Shown: positions 11,930 to 23,013 of the stretch, piece after piece
Numbering within the stretch: position 1 is the stretch's first letter
Layout: each line of letters begins with the position of its first letter
DNA from: Luzula sylvatica
Lineage: Eukaryota; Streptophyta; Magnoliopsida; Poales; Juncaceae
NCBI GenBank assembly: GCA_946800325.1
Contig: OX326961.1
Coordinates: 9,154,655 to 9,218,654 of the forward strand
Reading direction: 5' to 3'
DNA: 64,000 nt
The notes under the pieces: model-generated
Databases searched by the model: none
What the model saw: the letters and a program-made list of their open reading frames with translations, nothing else
Told to the model about the DNA's origin: nothing
Translations under genes and position numbers: made by a program

Positions 11930-12250
11930 AAAATTTAGCACAAAATTGATCTTGTGACATATTATAGAAAATTTCAAATAAATACAACTGGTCCAACATG
12001 AACCTAACGAATAATATTTTGACACATCATCAATGTAAGGTGATGTGAGCTTCTAAAATTGCTTAAAACTATGTGTAAAATAAGGGACCCATAAATGTCT
12101 ACAAATAAAAATAATCACACAAAATCAAAAGTTAATCAATAGTTCATATGTTGCCACATATCATAATACAATGATTCAAATAATTGTGATGATGTGGCAT
12201 GAAGATATTGCATAAAGATAGGTCCAAAATAAGGGGGTTGGTAAATTCTA
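11930..12250 (-). mobile_element. Helitron 5'-part relative, minus orientation
   Basis: The reverse complement aligns over about 320 bp, at roughly 85 per cent identity by eye, with 59175-59500. That is the 5' part of the Helitron candidate at 59171-60487. Shared strings include GAATTTACCAACCCC, ATGCCACATCATCACAA, TAGGTTCATGTTGGACCAG and CACATCACCTTACA. The homology stops abruptly at both ends. No hairpin-CTAG terminus was found at the expected far end. Confidence 0.55.
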
Positions 12251-13048
12251 TATATTATAATAATTCCCGCGTTTCACCGCAGGTTTTTGAAATTATTTGT
12301 AGAACAAAATCGAGCATCAATATAAAAAACTTGCAATCATATTCAACAAAACAAATGAATAAACATAAATTAATATGACAACATTGGTAAAAAAAAAAAA
12401 ATTAAGAATGGACAAACTACACATTCATTAAAAAGAGGATATTTTGAACTTACATTCCAATCTGCAAATGAGAGTACTATAGCATCAATCAGTGCGAGAT
12501 ATTGTTGAAGAAGCCATGATATGATAGTAGTTGAGACAATTAAGAGATATCATTTTTCATACGTCCATGTACAAGTTGAAGCAAAATATAATTTTTTGTA
12601 GTACTCTCATAATCATTGTTCATACATCATAAAAGCTTATTAATATTTGCATTATTAATAAAAAAAGATAAGAATTTTCTATAAGAATGAGAAAAATTTG
12701 TCGAGAGAAGCCTAGTCTTGAGTATTGTGAAGCATCATTGCATTACAATCTTAAAACAACACTGAATATGAGATGACCCGTCTCGGTTTTATTCAAAAAC
12801 AAAAAAAAATAATAATCTTAACACAGCAAAAATAAAATTTGGTTAAGATTTTTTGCAAGGCTAAATTTGATATTTTTTTTAATTTTTGGAAAGTTATGTA
12901 TATATAAACCTACATTGGCTTATTTTGTAACTTAAGCAAACCAGGGGGTTGTATGAATTTTTGTGTATTATAATTGTAACTACATAGATAATAATAAGCA
13001 AACCAGGGGGCTGTATGAATTACTTTCGAGTTTCGGCCAGAACGCTCC
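12251..13048. other. AT-rich intergenic DNA with Helitron-like hairpin and short duplication
   Basis: At 12265-12282 a GC hairpin (CCCGCG, loop, CCGCAGG) abuts the repeat above, like the subterminal hairpin of a second Helitron, but no CTRR end is clear. At 12934-12960 and 12998-13020 the string AAGCAAACCAGGGGG is duplicated just before the GC-rich array. Confidence 0.35.
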
Positions 13049-13623
13049 CCCCCCCCCCCCAATTTTGGGCCGGACACCCCCCCCCTTTTGGCACAGTCCC
13101 CTTTTGGGCCGGACACCCCCCCTTTCGGCCCGGGCCCGAAACCTTTCGGCCCGGGCCCGAAACCTTTCGGCCCGGGCCCGAAACCTTTCGGGCCGGGACC
13201 CCCCTCCCCCGGAGCCCGGCCCCCCCTCCCCGCGGAGCCCGGCCTCCTTTCGGGCCCCCCCGGAGCCTGGCCCCCATTCGGGCCGGACCCCCCCCCCCCC
13301 GGAGCCCGGCCCCCTTTCGGGCCGGACCCCCCCCCCCCCGAGGCCCGGCCCCCTTTCGGGCCGGACCCCCCCCCCCCCGAGGCCCGGCCCCCTTTCGGGC
13401 CGGACCCCCCCCCCCCCGAGGCCCGGCCCCCTTTCGGGCCGGACCCCCCCCCCCCCGAGGCCCGGCCCCCTTTCGGGCCGGACCCCCCCCCCCCGAGGCC
13501 CGGCCCCCTTTCGGGCCGGACCCCCCCCCGAGCCCGGACCCCCCCTCCCGGCGGGCCCGACCACCTTCCACCTTTTGGGCCGGACCCCCTCCCCCGATGG
13601 GCCCGTCCCTTTTTCGGGCCGGA

Positions 13624-13625
<2 letters not shown>
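13049..13625. repeat. GC-rich GGCCCGG/CCGGACC minisatellite
   Basis: A block of extreme GC content in an otherwise AT-rich window. It starts with three copies of a 21-bp unit (CGGCCCGGGCCCGAAACCTTT, about 13120-13195). It continues with about seven units near 39 bp, each GGCCCGGCCCCCTTTCGGGC, then CGGACC and a variable C-run. Stops are absent in several frames on both strands only because of base composition, so the long Pro/Gly/Arg frames here are not genes. A related segment lies at 48655-48775 on the opposite strand. Confidence 0.9.
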
Positions 13626-13667
<42 letters not shown>

Positions 13668-13744
13668 TACATACTTTACACACACACACACACACTTTAC
13701 ATACTTTACACACACACACACTTTACATACTTTACACACACACA

Positions 13745-13814
<70 letters not shown>

Positions 13815-13880
13815 TTACATACAGAGACACACACATACATACATTTACACACACACACACACACACACACATTACACATT
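13626..13880. repeat. Compound (CA)n - TTTACATA - (CT)n microsatellite
   Basis: A (CA)n tract (about 13625-13665) is followed by three CA blocks separated by TTTACATACTTTACA. Next comes (CT)n at about 13747-13812, then further CA-rich DNA to 13880. It is directly continuous with the GC-rich minisatellite. The Thr/His and Leu/Ser frames crossing it are repeat translations. Confidence 0.95.
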
Positions 13881-14350
13881 CACACATAAACCAAAACATG
13901 TAAATTTCTACAACTGCCAAATACTGCCCAACATCAAATATGATGATTTCCTTGCAAAATTCGCTGATGGTTGCATCTCTATCTCTTGTCCATTTCCATG
14001 TCAAATATTTGATGATTTCACAACTGCAAAGAAAAACATCTGATTAATCAATGTAAAAGTTGCATCTTATTTTCAAACCAGAATCATGGAAAGAAAAGAA
14101 AAACCAGGATGACTGGAAAAAAAAAATGGAGACAAACAGATAAAATGCATATGTGTATTTGCATAAATCCCTTTCAAACTTTTGTTATTCTACAATCTTA
14201 CTATTAACTCATATATATACATCCTCAATTTCATATTCCATTATATGTGTATTTGCATACAATTTCATATTCCAATGACTATAAAACAGTTATTTTATAA
14301 TTCAAATTCAAAATTCATATAAATTTGGAATATATTATGGACATTTTCTT
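13881..14350. other. AT-rich intergenic DNA
   Basis: No gene or element end is recognised between the microsatellite and the 168-bp duplication. Confidence 0.5.
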
Positions 14351-14686
14351 TTGTATAAACAAAATGAAAATGTATTCACAGTATCTATTGTTTTTTTAGT
14401 AAAACTCAACAAAAATAATTTCAATTGTTTGAAGGGTTGTTATGTAAAAGTTAAAAGAGCAAAGAAACAAAAACAAAAAGACAAAAGAGCCATTGATGAA
14501 GAAAACAACTTACTTACTTTGTATAAACAAAATGAAAATGTATTCACAGTATCTATTGTTTTTTTAGTAAAACTCAACAAAAATAATTTCAATTGTTTGA
14601 AGGGTTGTTATGTAAAAGTTAAAAGAGCAAAGAAACAAAAACAAAAAGACAAAAGAGCCATTGATGAAGAAAACAACTTACTTACT
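14351..14686. repeat. Perfect 168-bp tandem duplication
   Basis: The unit beginning TTGTATAAACAAAATGAAAA starts at 14351 and 14519 and appears identical in both copies. 168 bp is exactly 56 codons, so the plus-strand frame at 14351-14707 stays open and encodes the same Lys-rich 56 residues twice. The protein has no known domain, and upstream and downstream context is AT-rich, so I read it as a recent duplication of non-coding DNA. Confidence 0.95.
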
Positions 14687-15880
14687 TACCCTTGTCCGAA
14701 AAGCTGAAGCAGAACCTTGCGTCCGTCGCTAGGGAGGGGCCTCGTCCTCTTCTTTTTTCCTCTCATGGCCAGTCGATGGGGTGGGTGGTAGTGAAGATCT
14801 TCGTCTCGGTAATCATCGTTCACCGTATCCATCGATAGGAAGAAGATTCTTTGATGCAAAATTGAACTCCGACACAGATTGTAAGCACGAACTACTCTCT
14901 TACTCTCTTACTCTCTTACTCTCTTACTCTCTCTCTCTCGCTCGAGAAATTAGATCTCAAAAGTGAATTGGCGAGAGAGAATGAAAGGGGTTTCTTATGC
15001 TTATAAAGCGGATCGGGTAATCCCAACGTTCGAATCCAGCTGTCCTTAATCCCAACGTTCGGATTTCGGAATCTTATTTGCCCGTTGGAGAAGATGCGGA
15101 TCTCGCAGCACATTACGATAACGCAATCGATTTCATTATAAGAGTGTCGCTCTCTCCAGAATATTCTTATTTTGCTGCTAAAAGTTTTCTTAAAACTTTT
15201 TTACACTTCACTACTATTCAATTTTCAATTACATTCAGGACCAATGCAATCGATTTCATCTCAGGTTGCCCAATTCCATTTTCGTTCTTTGGTAATGACT
15301 TTGCGCTTTAATTTCGTGATTGATAAGCTTTTTTATATTTTGATCCTCATATTTGATATTCTTATATTTTGTAGGGGTATTTCGATATAAGTTAGTATAT
15401 ATTTCAATGTATATATGTTTATGTTTTTTGTGTATATGTGCAGGTGTATGGCAGGTGAGCCCCTCCTTGTTATTAATCATTGCGAAATTTACAAAAAGAC
15501 CCTCTTCATTATGGCCAGAATTGGATCAAATACTCTGAGACGAAGATGACATGGCTGGCTCGGTAACTACGTACACGGCTGCAATTCCTGAATACATAGT
15601 TATTTTTATTAATAAAGACGAAAGTGGGGTCCGCTTCGAGAATACCCTTGCAGGTAAATTAATTACAAATATACCCTTTGAAAACTTGAAATATCAAGAA
15701 TACCCTTTCCGTAATTTTGTTTCGCAGATGGAACGTGGTTGTCAGAAGGGAACTTCACACTCCTGCTTCGGACCGCTCTTGCACTCATTTGGAATTTGAC
15801 ATTTCCGGCACCAATCTAAGGTATTCTGATTATTCTTTTGAAAAAGGATAGTTCATGCTGGAAATGAATCATACCTTTTT
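14687..15880 (+). other. Unidentified gene-like stretch with possible splice sites
   Basis: GC content rises above the surroundings. A decanucleotide CTTACTCTCT array (about 14895-14935) and a duplicated AATCCCAACGTTCG (about 15019 and 15049) look like a 5' leader. At 15551 an ATG opens MAGSVTTYTAAIPEYIVIF. A plausible intron (GTAAAT at 15655 to CGCAG at 15727) would join it to a frame reading [20 protein letters not shown] and then a stop, a product of about 65 residues. I recognise no family. It may be a decayed gene or a captured fragment. Confidence 0.25.
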
Positions 15881-16854
15881 GCCTACAAGAGAGAGAGGCA
15901 TCGGTTTGTGCTCGACAGGAGAGAGAGGGTTCAAAATTATAATTTTACTTTAACTTGGGTTAAAAATTAAAATGTTTCCAAAATAAATTCAATTTTATCA
16001 TTTTGTTATGCTGATGATAAATGACAAGGACATATAAAGATGGATGGAGGATTTAAATCATCATAATTGACATTTAAGTACTCAAATTTAAATCATCATA
16101 ATTTAAATCTCCTCAAACAAAGTTCAATCACCACCTTATTTGAGTACTCGATTTCCTCCAGTGGCATTGTAATTCGTCGTGGTAATTGTATATTTAGTTC
16201 ATCTAAAAAATTCTGCCAATGAATTTGTCATTTATATTTTCACATTTGTCTTTATCGGATGAGTCTTAAGTTTAGTACCTTACTCATGATTAATTTTACT
16301 AGGTTTTCTTATTCTTTAAAAACGGTATATTGAGTTGAGAAATAATATAACAAGTGTTGTTTTATAATATTGGGTTGAGTATAACATTGGCTCAATAACT
16401 TCTTGTGAGAGTTCAAAAATATCACGTGAGTTTTTTTAGCCCATACGTTGCTTCAAACCAGAATTTTTGTATGCTTTTGCAAGCTTCTTTTATTATATGT
16501 TAAGGCCATAATATTATTCAAGGCCTTTAATTTTGTACGGTGAGAAACAAATCATTGACATCAAATTTATTAAAAAGGTTTGATATATCAGTCCAAAAGA
16601 CTTTTTATTTGTGAGAAATAAATTATTGACACCAAATTTTTTATGGAGATAGTATTTCCTACCTAATATATAAGTCCATTTATAATCATATTATTATTTA
16701 TTTAAGCCAAAATGTAATAAAATAGTCAAATCAAATGTTCCTTACGACAATTCTAGTTGTTAATTAGATATTCGACATGATACGATGTATAACCATTAAC
16801 CACACTGAAATCTTGCAAATTGCACAAGTGCAATTCAACCCCTCTTTTTATCAT
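15881..16854. other. AT-rich intergenic DNA with a 33-bp direct repeat
   Basis: GTGAGAAACAAATCATTGAC-type sequence occurs near 16540 and again near 16611. No coding signal. Confidence 0.45.
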
Positions 16855-17142
16855 AATTGCGAAGATCAACTGATATGGACCAAATCAGCACAAGATACCA
16901 TAAATATAAAACAAACCTACAATTTCCCATGAGGAACGGACAACGCACAATTCAAAGGCCACAGAGACGATGCAATCAGAGAAAGTTTTGGGAAATTTTA
17001 TGGCAATTTAAGAGTATACTCCCCAAAATTAAACTATTTGTATGGAAAATGTGTCACGGAGGAATCCCAACGAGAGAAAATCTCAATAAAAGAATCCATC
17101 AGATCGATCCCACATGCCCCCTTTGTAAAATTGCAATATTCC
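16855..17142 (+). pseudogene. LINE remnant, zinc-binding domain downstream of reverse transcriptase
   Basis: One frame reads EDQLIWTKSAQDTINIKQTY, matching the start of the zf-RVT region of plant LINEs (D-LIW-S--G-Y-VKSAY). After a frameshift, the frame from 16857 gives KFWEILWQFKSILPKIKLF, then VWKMCHGGIPTRENL and DPTCPLC, matching W-LW----PPKIK-FLWR----LPTR-NL and the CPLC zinc ligands. The normal E-H-F zinc-binding continuation is missing because a hAT-type element inserted at 17143-17150. The reverse transcriptase itself is absent. The C-terminal part of a LINE ORF2 is typical for 5'-truncated copies. Confidence 0.75.
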
Positions 17143-17150
17143 CTTTGGGG

Positions 17151-17981
17151 CAATGTTGTAAAAAACACCGAAAAACATCGAAAACGGTCGAAAAACGGTG
17201 TTACGGTGGAAGACCGTTCCGTTTTTTGCCGTAACGTTTCAAAAAACGGTCAAACGTTTTTTAACCGTGTTTGACCGTTTTTTTGACCGAAAAACGTTTT
17301 TAACCCATTTTACATACGATTTTTTCTTCTAATTATTTTCGGCCCGAATTTTTTTAATTTTTTGGGCAGTTATTTTTCTTGTCACATGATTTCTTTTTCA
17401 CTGAGTCTCCGCTTTAGTTTTTCTTCATCTTCACGACAATGGTTGGGATGCTCCATTTTTCAGTTCTTCACGATTGATTAAAGGATGACGACGGCTCGGT
17501 TTAATTTACGGCAAGGGCTGCTCTCTTCTTCTTCACAACAAAGGCTAATCTCTTCTCCACGAATTGTGATTGTGAGTGCTAAGTTGATTTAATTTGTGCT
17601 CATTTGATACGACAACGGATGAGGAGAATGTGTAATTCGTCATTAACGAGGGATCAACTCCGACGGATTTGGTCCCAAATGATGTTAATGATTTTACGCT
17701 TTAGTTTTTTTTTTTTATTTGAATTTTTATTTTGATGTTACATTTATATTGGATATTCTTTTGATGTTACGTTTATGTTGGACATTGTTTATGTTATTTT
17801 TTACTATTAAAAAATTGAATTATTATATATTTTTTGTTTTATCTATAAATTTTAATTAAATTATTACCGATTCCGGTGACCGTTTTTTCACCGTTTTTTT
17901 ACCGTTTTACAACCGTTTTACGGTATTTCCGTAAAACGGTCCCCGACCGTCCCGTACCGTTTTCCGTATTTTACAACATTG
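17151..17981. mobile_element. Non-autonomous hAT-type element, 831 bp
   Basis: The 8-bp direct repeat CTTTGGGG flanks it (17143-17150 and 17982-17989), as hAT transposases produce. Termini are CAATGTTGTAAAA and TTTTACAACATTG, a 13-bp perfect terminal inverted repeat beginning with CA as in hAT elements. Both subterminal regions are dense in ACGGT/ACCGT motifs (roughly 17170-17280 and 17870-17965), which resembles the short subterminal repeats that hAT transposases bind. The interior has no transposase frame. It interrupts the LINE remnant and is therefore younger. Confidence 0.88.
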
Positions 17982-17989
17982 CTTTGGGG

Positions 17990-18086
17990 TACAACAAACC
18001 AAACGATAGGTTAACAAAATGAAAACTCAAAACAATTTCATACTCAATCTATCTTATAACTTTTTCTTTTTTTGGTTGAATTCCAC

Positions 18087-18132
<46 letters not shown>

Positions 18133-20418
18133 AAATTTGGTTCGTTAATAATTATATCTTAGACCATTCATTCTTCTATCATGATGGGTTTGTTTTGAGC
18201 CATTTGATCATGTTGTGTGCTCAAGTCTCATCCTGGCCATTCATTCTCTTTCTTTCGCAAGTCTCATCCTGGTCATTCTTTTTCAGATTCTTTCTTTCGC
18301 ATTTTAATGGATTTTATGGTACTGATTTGGCTATTTGACGGGTGTTGTTATCTGTTTTGGGTTTCTTTCATTTGGTTCACTATTGCTTATTTGTTCAATT
18401 TATAATTTTTATTTAAATTACTTAATTTCGAGTACAATTATTTTCAATTTATAATTTTTATTGAACTTATTTATTTGTTATGTGGGCTGGGATATTTTCC
18501 CTCTTCAGCCTTCAACACGGAAATGAAAGAAATACAAAAAAAGACATAAAGATCCATTAATGCCCCTCACTAATTAACTTTACTAATTAACAGGTTATAA
18601 ATAATTAACATATAATTATACGGATTACTACATATGTAATTATACTGATTACTACATATTAATTTCACATTAATGCCCCGTCCCATTGATCTCGTTGTTG
18701 ACAAAAAGTAGCGCATAGTTTCTTTAGGACATAATGCATACGGGGCTGACCCTGTATGTTGGCCCAAGAGGCATCTGCCAAAGGTCATAATTTTAAAAAG
18801 GCCACAATTTTTTATAAATTTATTTTGTTACCAATAAATCTCAATTGAATTCAGTTTCATGTATTAAATTGTCGGTCCAGTTTGATTAGTAAAATCCAAA
18901 TAGTCTCATTTATTAGTAAAATCCAAACAGTCTCATTTATTTCATAGCCTAACTTTCTCTCTTTTATAGAAATTAAAGTGATTTTTTATAATGTTTACCA
19001 TCTTAAAATATAGTTAATAAAAAATATGATATTTATCATATTAACTCTTTTATTTCGTTCTGCGAATAATTTTGTGTCATGTTTTAATTTGAACATCTAA
19101 TTTTATTTCAGCAACTAGTTTCTAAATAACTATTTTTATTTACAATTATTGATTAGTTTTCTATGCTAAAATATATAATAAATAAAATATTAAAATTATG
19201 TATATAACATATAATTTGTTTAAATTAGTATATGTTAAAAAATATTTATGATGATGTTACATTAATAAAATAATAAAGAATTGTTTATTAAATTTAAATA
19301 TGAAAAATATAGGAGTATTTTAGTCCCCAAAAATTATAATATCTTGAATATCCTTATACTAAGGTAATTGTAAATGAATTTTTGTACGTATGATTTTCTT
19401 TTGAAGTTTTTCAAAAGTTAGGAATTTGTTTGCAAATTCTAAAATATTTATGGGATTATTTGAAAATTTTCCTTATTACAATTTAATAGCTTTATACTTG
19501 TACTTAGTCTATCTTGACTGTCTTGACGTAAGTGAAACTCCACATATGCAGCGTGAAAAGACGCACTGCTTAATAACTCTAGCTATCCCCTATTAAGCTC
19601 ATAGTACCCCCTACAAGACCTAAAGCCATAAAGTAATGCCGAATGCGTCTTCTTTCATAATCTCATTTGCTTTTCCATTGCTTAAACTCTGGCAACACAA
19701 AAAATTAAATAACCAAAATAATATTTTTAATCCAAAATTGTTCATTATTGTTCATTCAAATTTGCCAAATGATTTTGTTTAATTGATTTTACTTTTTTTC
19801 AGTTTCAGAATTCAGAGAACTAATTTGATACAACATGATGTTAAGGTACCAGTACATTCTTTACTATTCACAATATTTGACCATATTTGAAATTTATTTA
19901 AGTTTGTACAACTTTTAACATAAGCTCAATTATTCTCAACAATAAAAAATTTAACATAAGTTTTAACCAAGTTTCAGAGAGATTTCTTCCTTAACGGATT
20001 GGATTACTATGGGAAATGAAGATGTTTTGATCTTGACAGCAATATGTGCGTTTTGATCTCACCGTTATGTGTTTTTTTAGCGCTAGTTCAAATATTTATT
20101 ATTTTTGGATTTATAATTTTTCATTTTGAGTTATTTTAAAAGTAGATTTGTAGTTGATATTGGATAAAAATTTAATGATTTTTAGTATGGATGTGTTTCA
20201 AATTTAGTGGTGAATATGAAGTATGTATTTGTTTTGTTATTGATCATAGACGGTTTATGTTTTTGGATTATTTTTTGTTTCTTAGTAGTATAAATTATTT
20301 ATGGTGATTTGTTTATTTGCTAATATCTGATTTCAAATTGGAAGAAAGGAAATATATAAATTCAATAAAAAAGACTTACTAAAATCAAACATACAAATTG
20401 AAGTTACATAATTAAACC
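17990..20418. other. AT-rich intergenic DNA with (CAA)n and dispersed repeat
   Basis: (CAA)n lies at about 18086-18131. CAAGTCTCATCCTGG is duplicated at about 18221 and 18258. The stretch 18490-18680 (GGAAATGAAAGAAATA, ATTAACATATAATTATA) is repeated at 45510-45660. No gene was recognised. Confidence 0.5.
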
Positions 20419-20423
20419 AAACA

Positions 20424-21810
20424 TGTTGGTTCAAATTTCCTGATAGTTTGATTATTTCAAAACACTGTCATTACTAATGTATACATCCAGAAAAGTGCAG
20501 GATAACATAGGTACGATACGAAGATGAAGGAGGACTTGTGAAGGAGGATTTCATTGGATTACATCAAGAATCAGGACATGAAGTCTCAAGATAAACAAGA
20601 AAATAAGAACACAAGGAAGGCCATTGGAATACATCAAGAATCAAGATGTTGAAGCCTTCCGTGAGTGGGATACGCCACAAATAAACCATAGGTACAAACC
20701 TAGTAGAACTCAAGTAAAATCATGTTCAAAATAACAAAGAGTTCAGTCAAGCAGGAAGTGCGTTCTGAACGAACTCAAAGTCCGTTCAGAACGGACTTGC
20801 CACATATCAAAACTTTAAACCTTGATTAGAACAAAACGTGTCACAGGGATGTGTGCGTTCGAACGAACAATCATGTCCGTTCGAACGGACAATTAGAATC
20901 CGTTCACCCACCTTCTGAGTGTGTTGAACGGGCAATCCTTCCTGTGAACGGAAAAATGTAACAGGGATGTGTGCGTTCGAACGAACCCACATGTGCGTTC
21001 GAACGGACAACCTGAAATCCGTTCACCCACTTTTCAGTGCGTTGAACGGACTCTTGTCCCTGTGAACGCAAAATGCTATGTATAATTGAGTCCGTTACGA
21101 ACGGACCCAAGATGTACTTGCACGTTATTTTGAAACGGCTAGTGCAAACTACAAATGCGTTCTGAACGGACTTTATGCGTTCGAACGCACTACAAGTTTT
21201 CTGAAGGATTTCTATAGAGAGTATAAATAGAATCCTTCATGGGTCTCTCTCTCCCAACCCTTCATTTTCAAACATTTAAACCTAAAAAGAGAGAAACCCT
21301 AATCTGTGATTATCTATATCCATTGATAGCTTGAGAAACCTCTTTAGATCGTTGATCTACTTTCGATATTCTCCACTAATCGTATCCCACTCACGTGACC
21401 GATCACGTTGTAGTTCGATTAGTGAAAAAGTGTAATAGGCTAGTGCAACAAATTGTAAAGAGCCTAAGCTATAGATCGATAGAAGCGTGTAAATCGATCT
21501 AGGCAAATCCTTGTAATCGAGTTGAGTTGGAAGTCAATCGAAAGCCAAAAAGAGGCACAAGGCATTCCCGGAGACGTAGGTACTCGCAAATAATTGAGTC
21601 GGTCAATTAAGCGAGTAAATGGTGAGTTAAAGCTACAAAGCAACCACCTACCGAACTTCGTAAACAAACATCTTGTGTCAAAGTGTTTGTACGGTATCAT
21701 CTTTATCATCTAAATTATTATTTATTCCGCACCGTAAATTAGGTTTAAATCTAAACTAAGTGTAAGTTAGATTGCCAAATTTACCCCCTCTAGGTTAGAA
21801 TTAACCAACA
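20424..21810 (+). mobile_element. Solo LTR, 1,387 bp, Sirevirus-like Ty1/copia
   Basis: Begins TGTTGGTTCAAATTT and ends GAATTAACCAACA, so TGTTGG/CCAACA are inverted at the ends. It is flanked by the 5-bp direct repeat AAACA (20419-20423 and 21811-21815). One LTR between intact target duplications is the product of LTR-LTR recombination. Inside, between about 20760 and 21190, are at least eight palindromes of the form CGTTC-GAACG, two in a 118-bp direct duplication (units at 20843 and 20961). A TATA box lies at 21222. The 3' part resembles plant Sirevirus LTRs in having a CCCCCTCTAGGTTA string near the end. Palindrome-rich LTRs are known for Sireviruses, and the lineage call is inference. Confidence 0.85.
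21222..21229 (+). promoter_or_regulatory. TATA box of the solo LTR
   Basis: TATAAATA lies about 800 bp into the LTR, just downstream of the palindrome array, and is followed by a CT-rich stretch and AAACCCTAATC. This is where transcription (start of R) would be expected. A solo LTR can still drive transcription into flanking DNA. Confidence 0.6.
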
Positions 21811-21815
21811 AAACA

Positions 21816-22286
21816 TACAAATGTATAGTTATGTTACACATTTAAATTTTATTTTGTATTCTTGATATAAACTCACTCACTCAAGTTCCGATTACATAAT
21901 ATTAACATGTATTGATGTACATTGCATTTTGATTTTATAAAAATGTATATTTGTATAGGGTTTCAATTTTGATTTTATAGATGAATACCCAAGCAGATGA
22001 AAATCAAGGTTTGGCATTGCTCGTGGAGTTACTGAGTAATTATTTAATTTAATAATATAAGTTGGACATTCGCAGGGGTACAAATGAAATTGCGCGAAAT
22101 TTATTTTGATTGTATTAAAAGATTTGTTTGATGTTGACATTGATTGTATTTAAATCCATCAGATGCAAATTCATTTTGAGATCATTGTCAAATACGCTAT
22201 TTATAAAAATAGATATGACGAAAAAAGTTTTGTATTCCTCTTTGCATTAAGCACTTGGAATATGTGACTTCATGAATTGGGCCAAC
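21816..22286. other. AT-rich intergenic DNA
   Basis: No gene or repeat recognised. Confidence 0.5.
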
Positions 22287-22302
22287 TAGTATTTTAATTG
22301 AA

Positions 22303-22520
22303 GCCAACTAGAGTTAGCCTAGTTGGTCACATCTCTTGGCTAGGGAGCGAGAGGTGTGGGGTTCGATTCCCGACAGGGACACTGGATTATAGATTAAATG
22401 TTAAATTATTGAATAGAGTGTGTGGCCTACGAGTTTGTAATAAAAAAATAAAAAATAAATAAAAAAAGGAGATTGTGTTTGGAAGGGGGACTTTGAGCCC
22501 TCTCCGAATTTACTCAAAAA
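22303..22520 (+). mobile_element. tRNA-derived SINE, 218 bp, with 16-bp target duplication
   Basis: TAGTATTTTAATTGAA flanks it perfectly at 22287-22302 and 22521-22536. Near the 5' end are an A box (TTAGCCTAGTTGG, about 22313) and a B box (GGTTCGATTCC, 22360-22370), the internal Pol III promoter of a tRNA-like head. An internal A-rich run at about 22441-22467 is followed by a unique 3' tail ending TTTACTCAAAAA. The perfect duplication suggests a fairly recent insertion. It is non-coding and depends on LINE enzymes in trans. Confidence 0.9.
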
Positions 22521-22536
22521 TAGTATTTTAATTGAA

Positions 22537-22809
22537 ATTTATGAATCACTAGTTTTTTAATACTTACGTCAAACTAGTTCTTCACTTCACTGAAAATTTA
22601 TGTGATAAATTGATGTCCAAAAGTCAAATAAATTCCAACATAGGCTTCAATTCCATTCAAGACGGGAGTAAGCAAATATGAACATTCAAGTTGCTAAACT
22701 ACTAGGTTGAATATTCGAATATACCATTGTACTATAATTTGTTTTAACATTTTTTCCATTTCCATCCATTTTTTAAGTAAAAAATAAAAATATTAAAAAT
22801 ACCCATGCA
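22537..22809. other. AT-rich intergenic DNA
   Basis: No feature recognised between the SINE and the MITE. Confidence 0.45.
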
Positions 22810-22818
22810 ACAAAATAT

Positions 22819-23004
22819 GGAGCATTTCTGCATGTAGCCACTTTTAGAATAAAAATTCAAAAACTAATCTCCTTTTTGCAAATATTCCAAAAATAACCTC
22901 ATTTTCGCAAATATTCCAAAAATAACTCCTTTTTGGAATATTTGCGAAAAAGATGTTAGTTTTTGAATTTTTATTTTAAAAAGAGCTACATACAGAAATG
23001 CTCC
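22819..23004. mobile_element. Mutator-like MITE, 186 bp
   Basis: The element is nearly a complete foldback. The left arm starts GGAGCATTTCTGCATGTAG and the right arm ends CTACATACAGAAATGCTCC. The 9-bp repeat ACAAAATAT flanks it (22810-22818 and 23005-23013), matching Mutator superfamily target duplications. A longer relative with the same ends lies at 23927-24879. Confidence 0.9.
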
Positions 23005-23013
23005 ACAAAATAT

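Noticed and set aside
12910..14043. Overlapping frames of 227-342 residues on both strands, Pro/Arg/Gly-rich
   Set aside because: They translate the GC-rich minisatellite and CA/CT microsatellites. Several frames are open at once because the repeat lacks stop codons. No promoter, domain or codon bias supports a gene.
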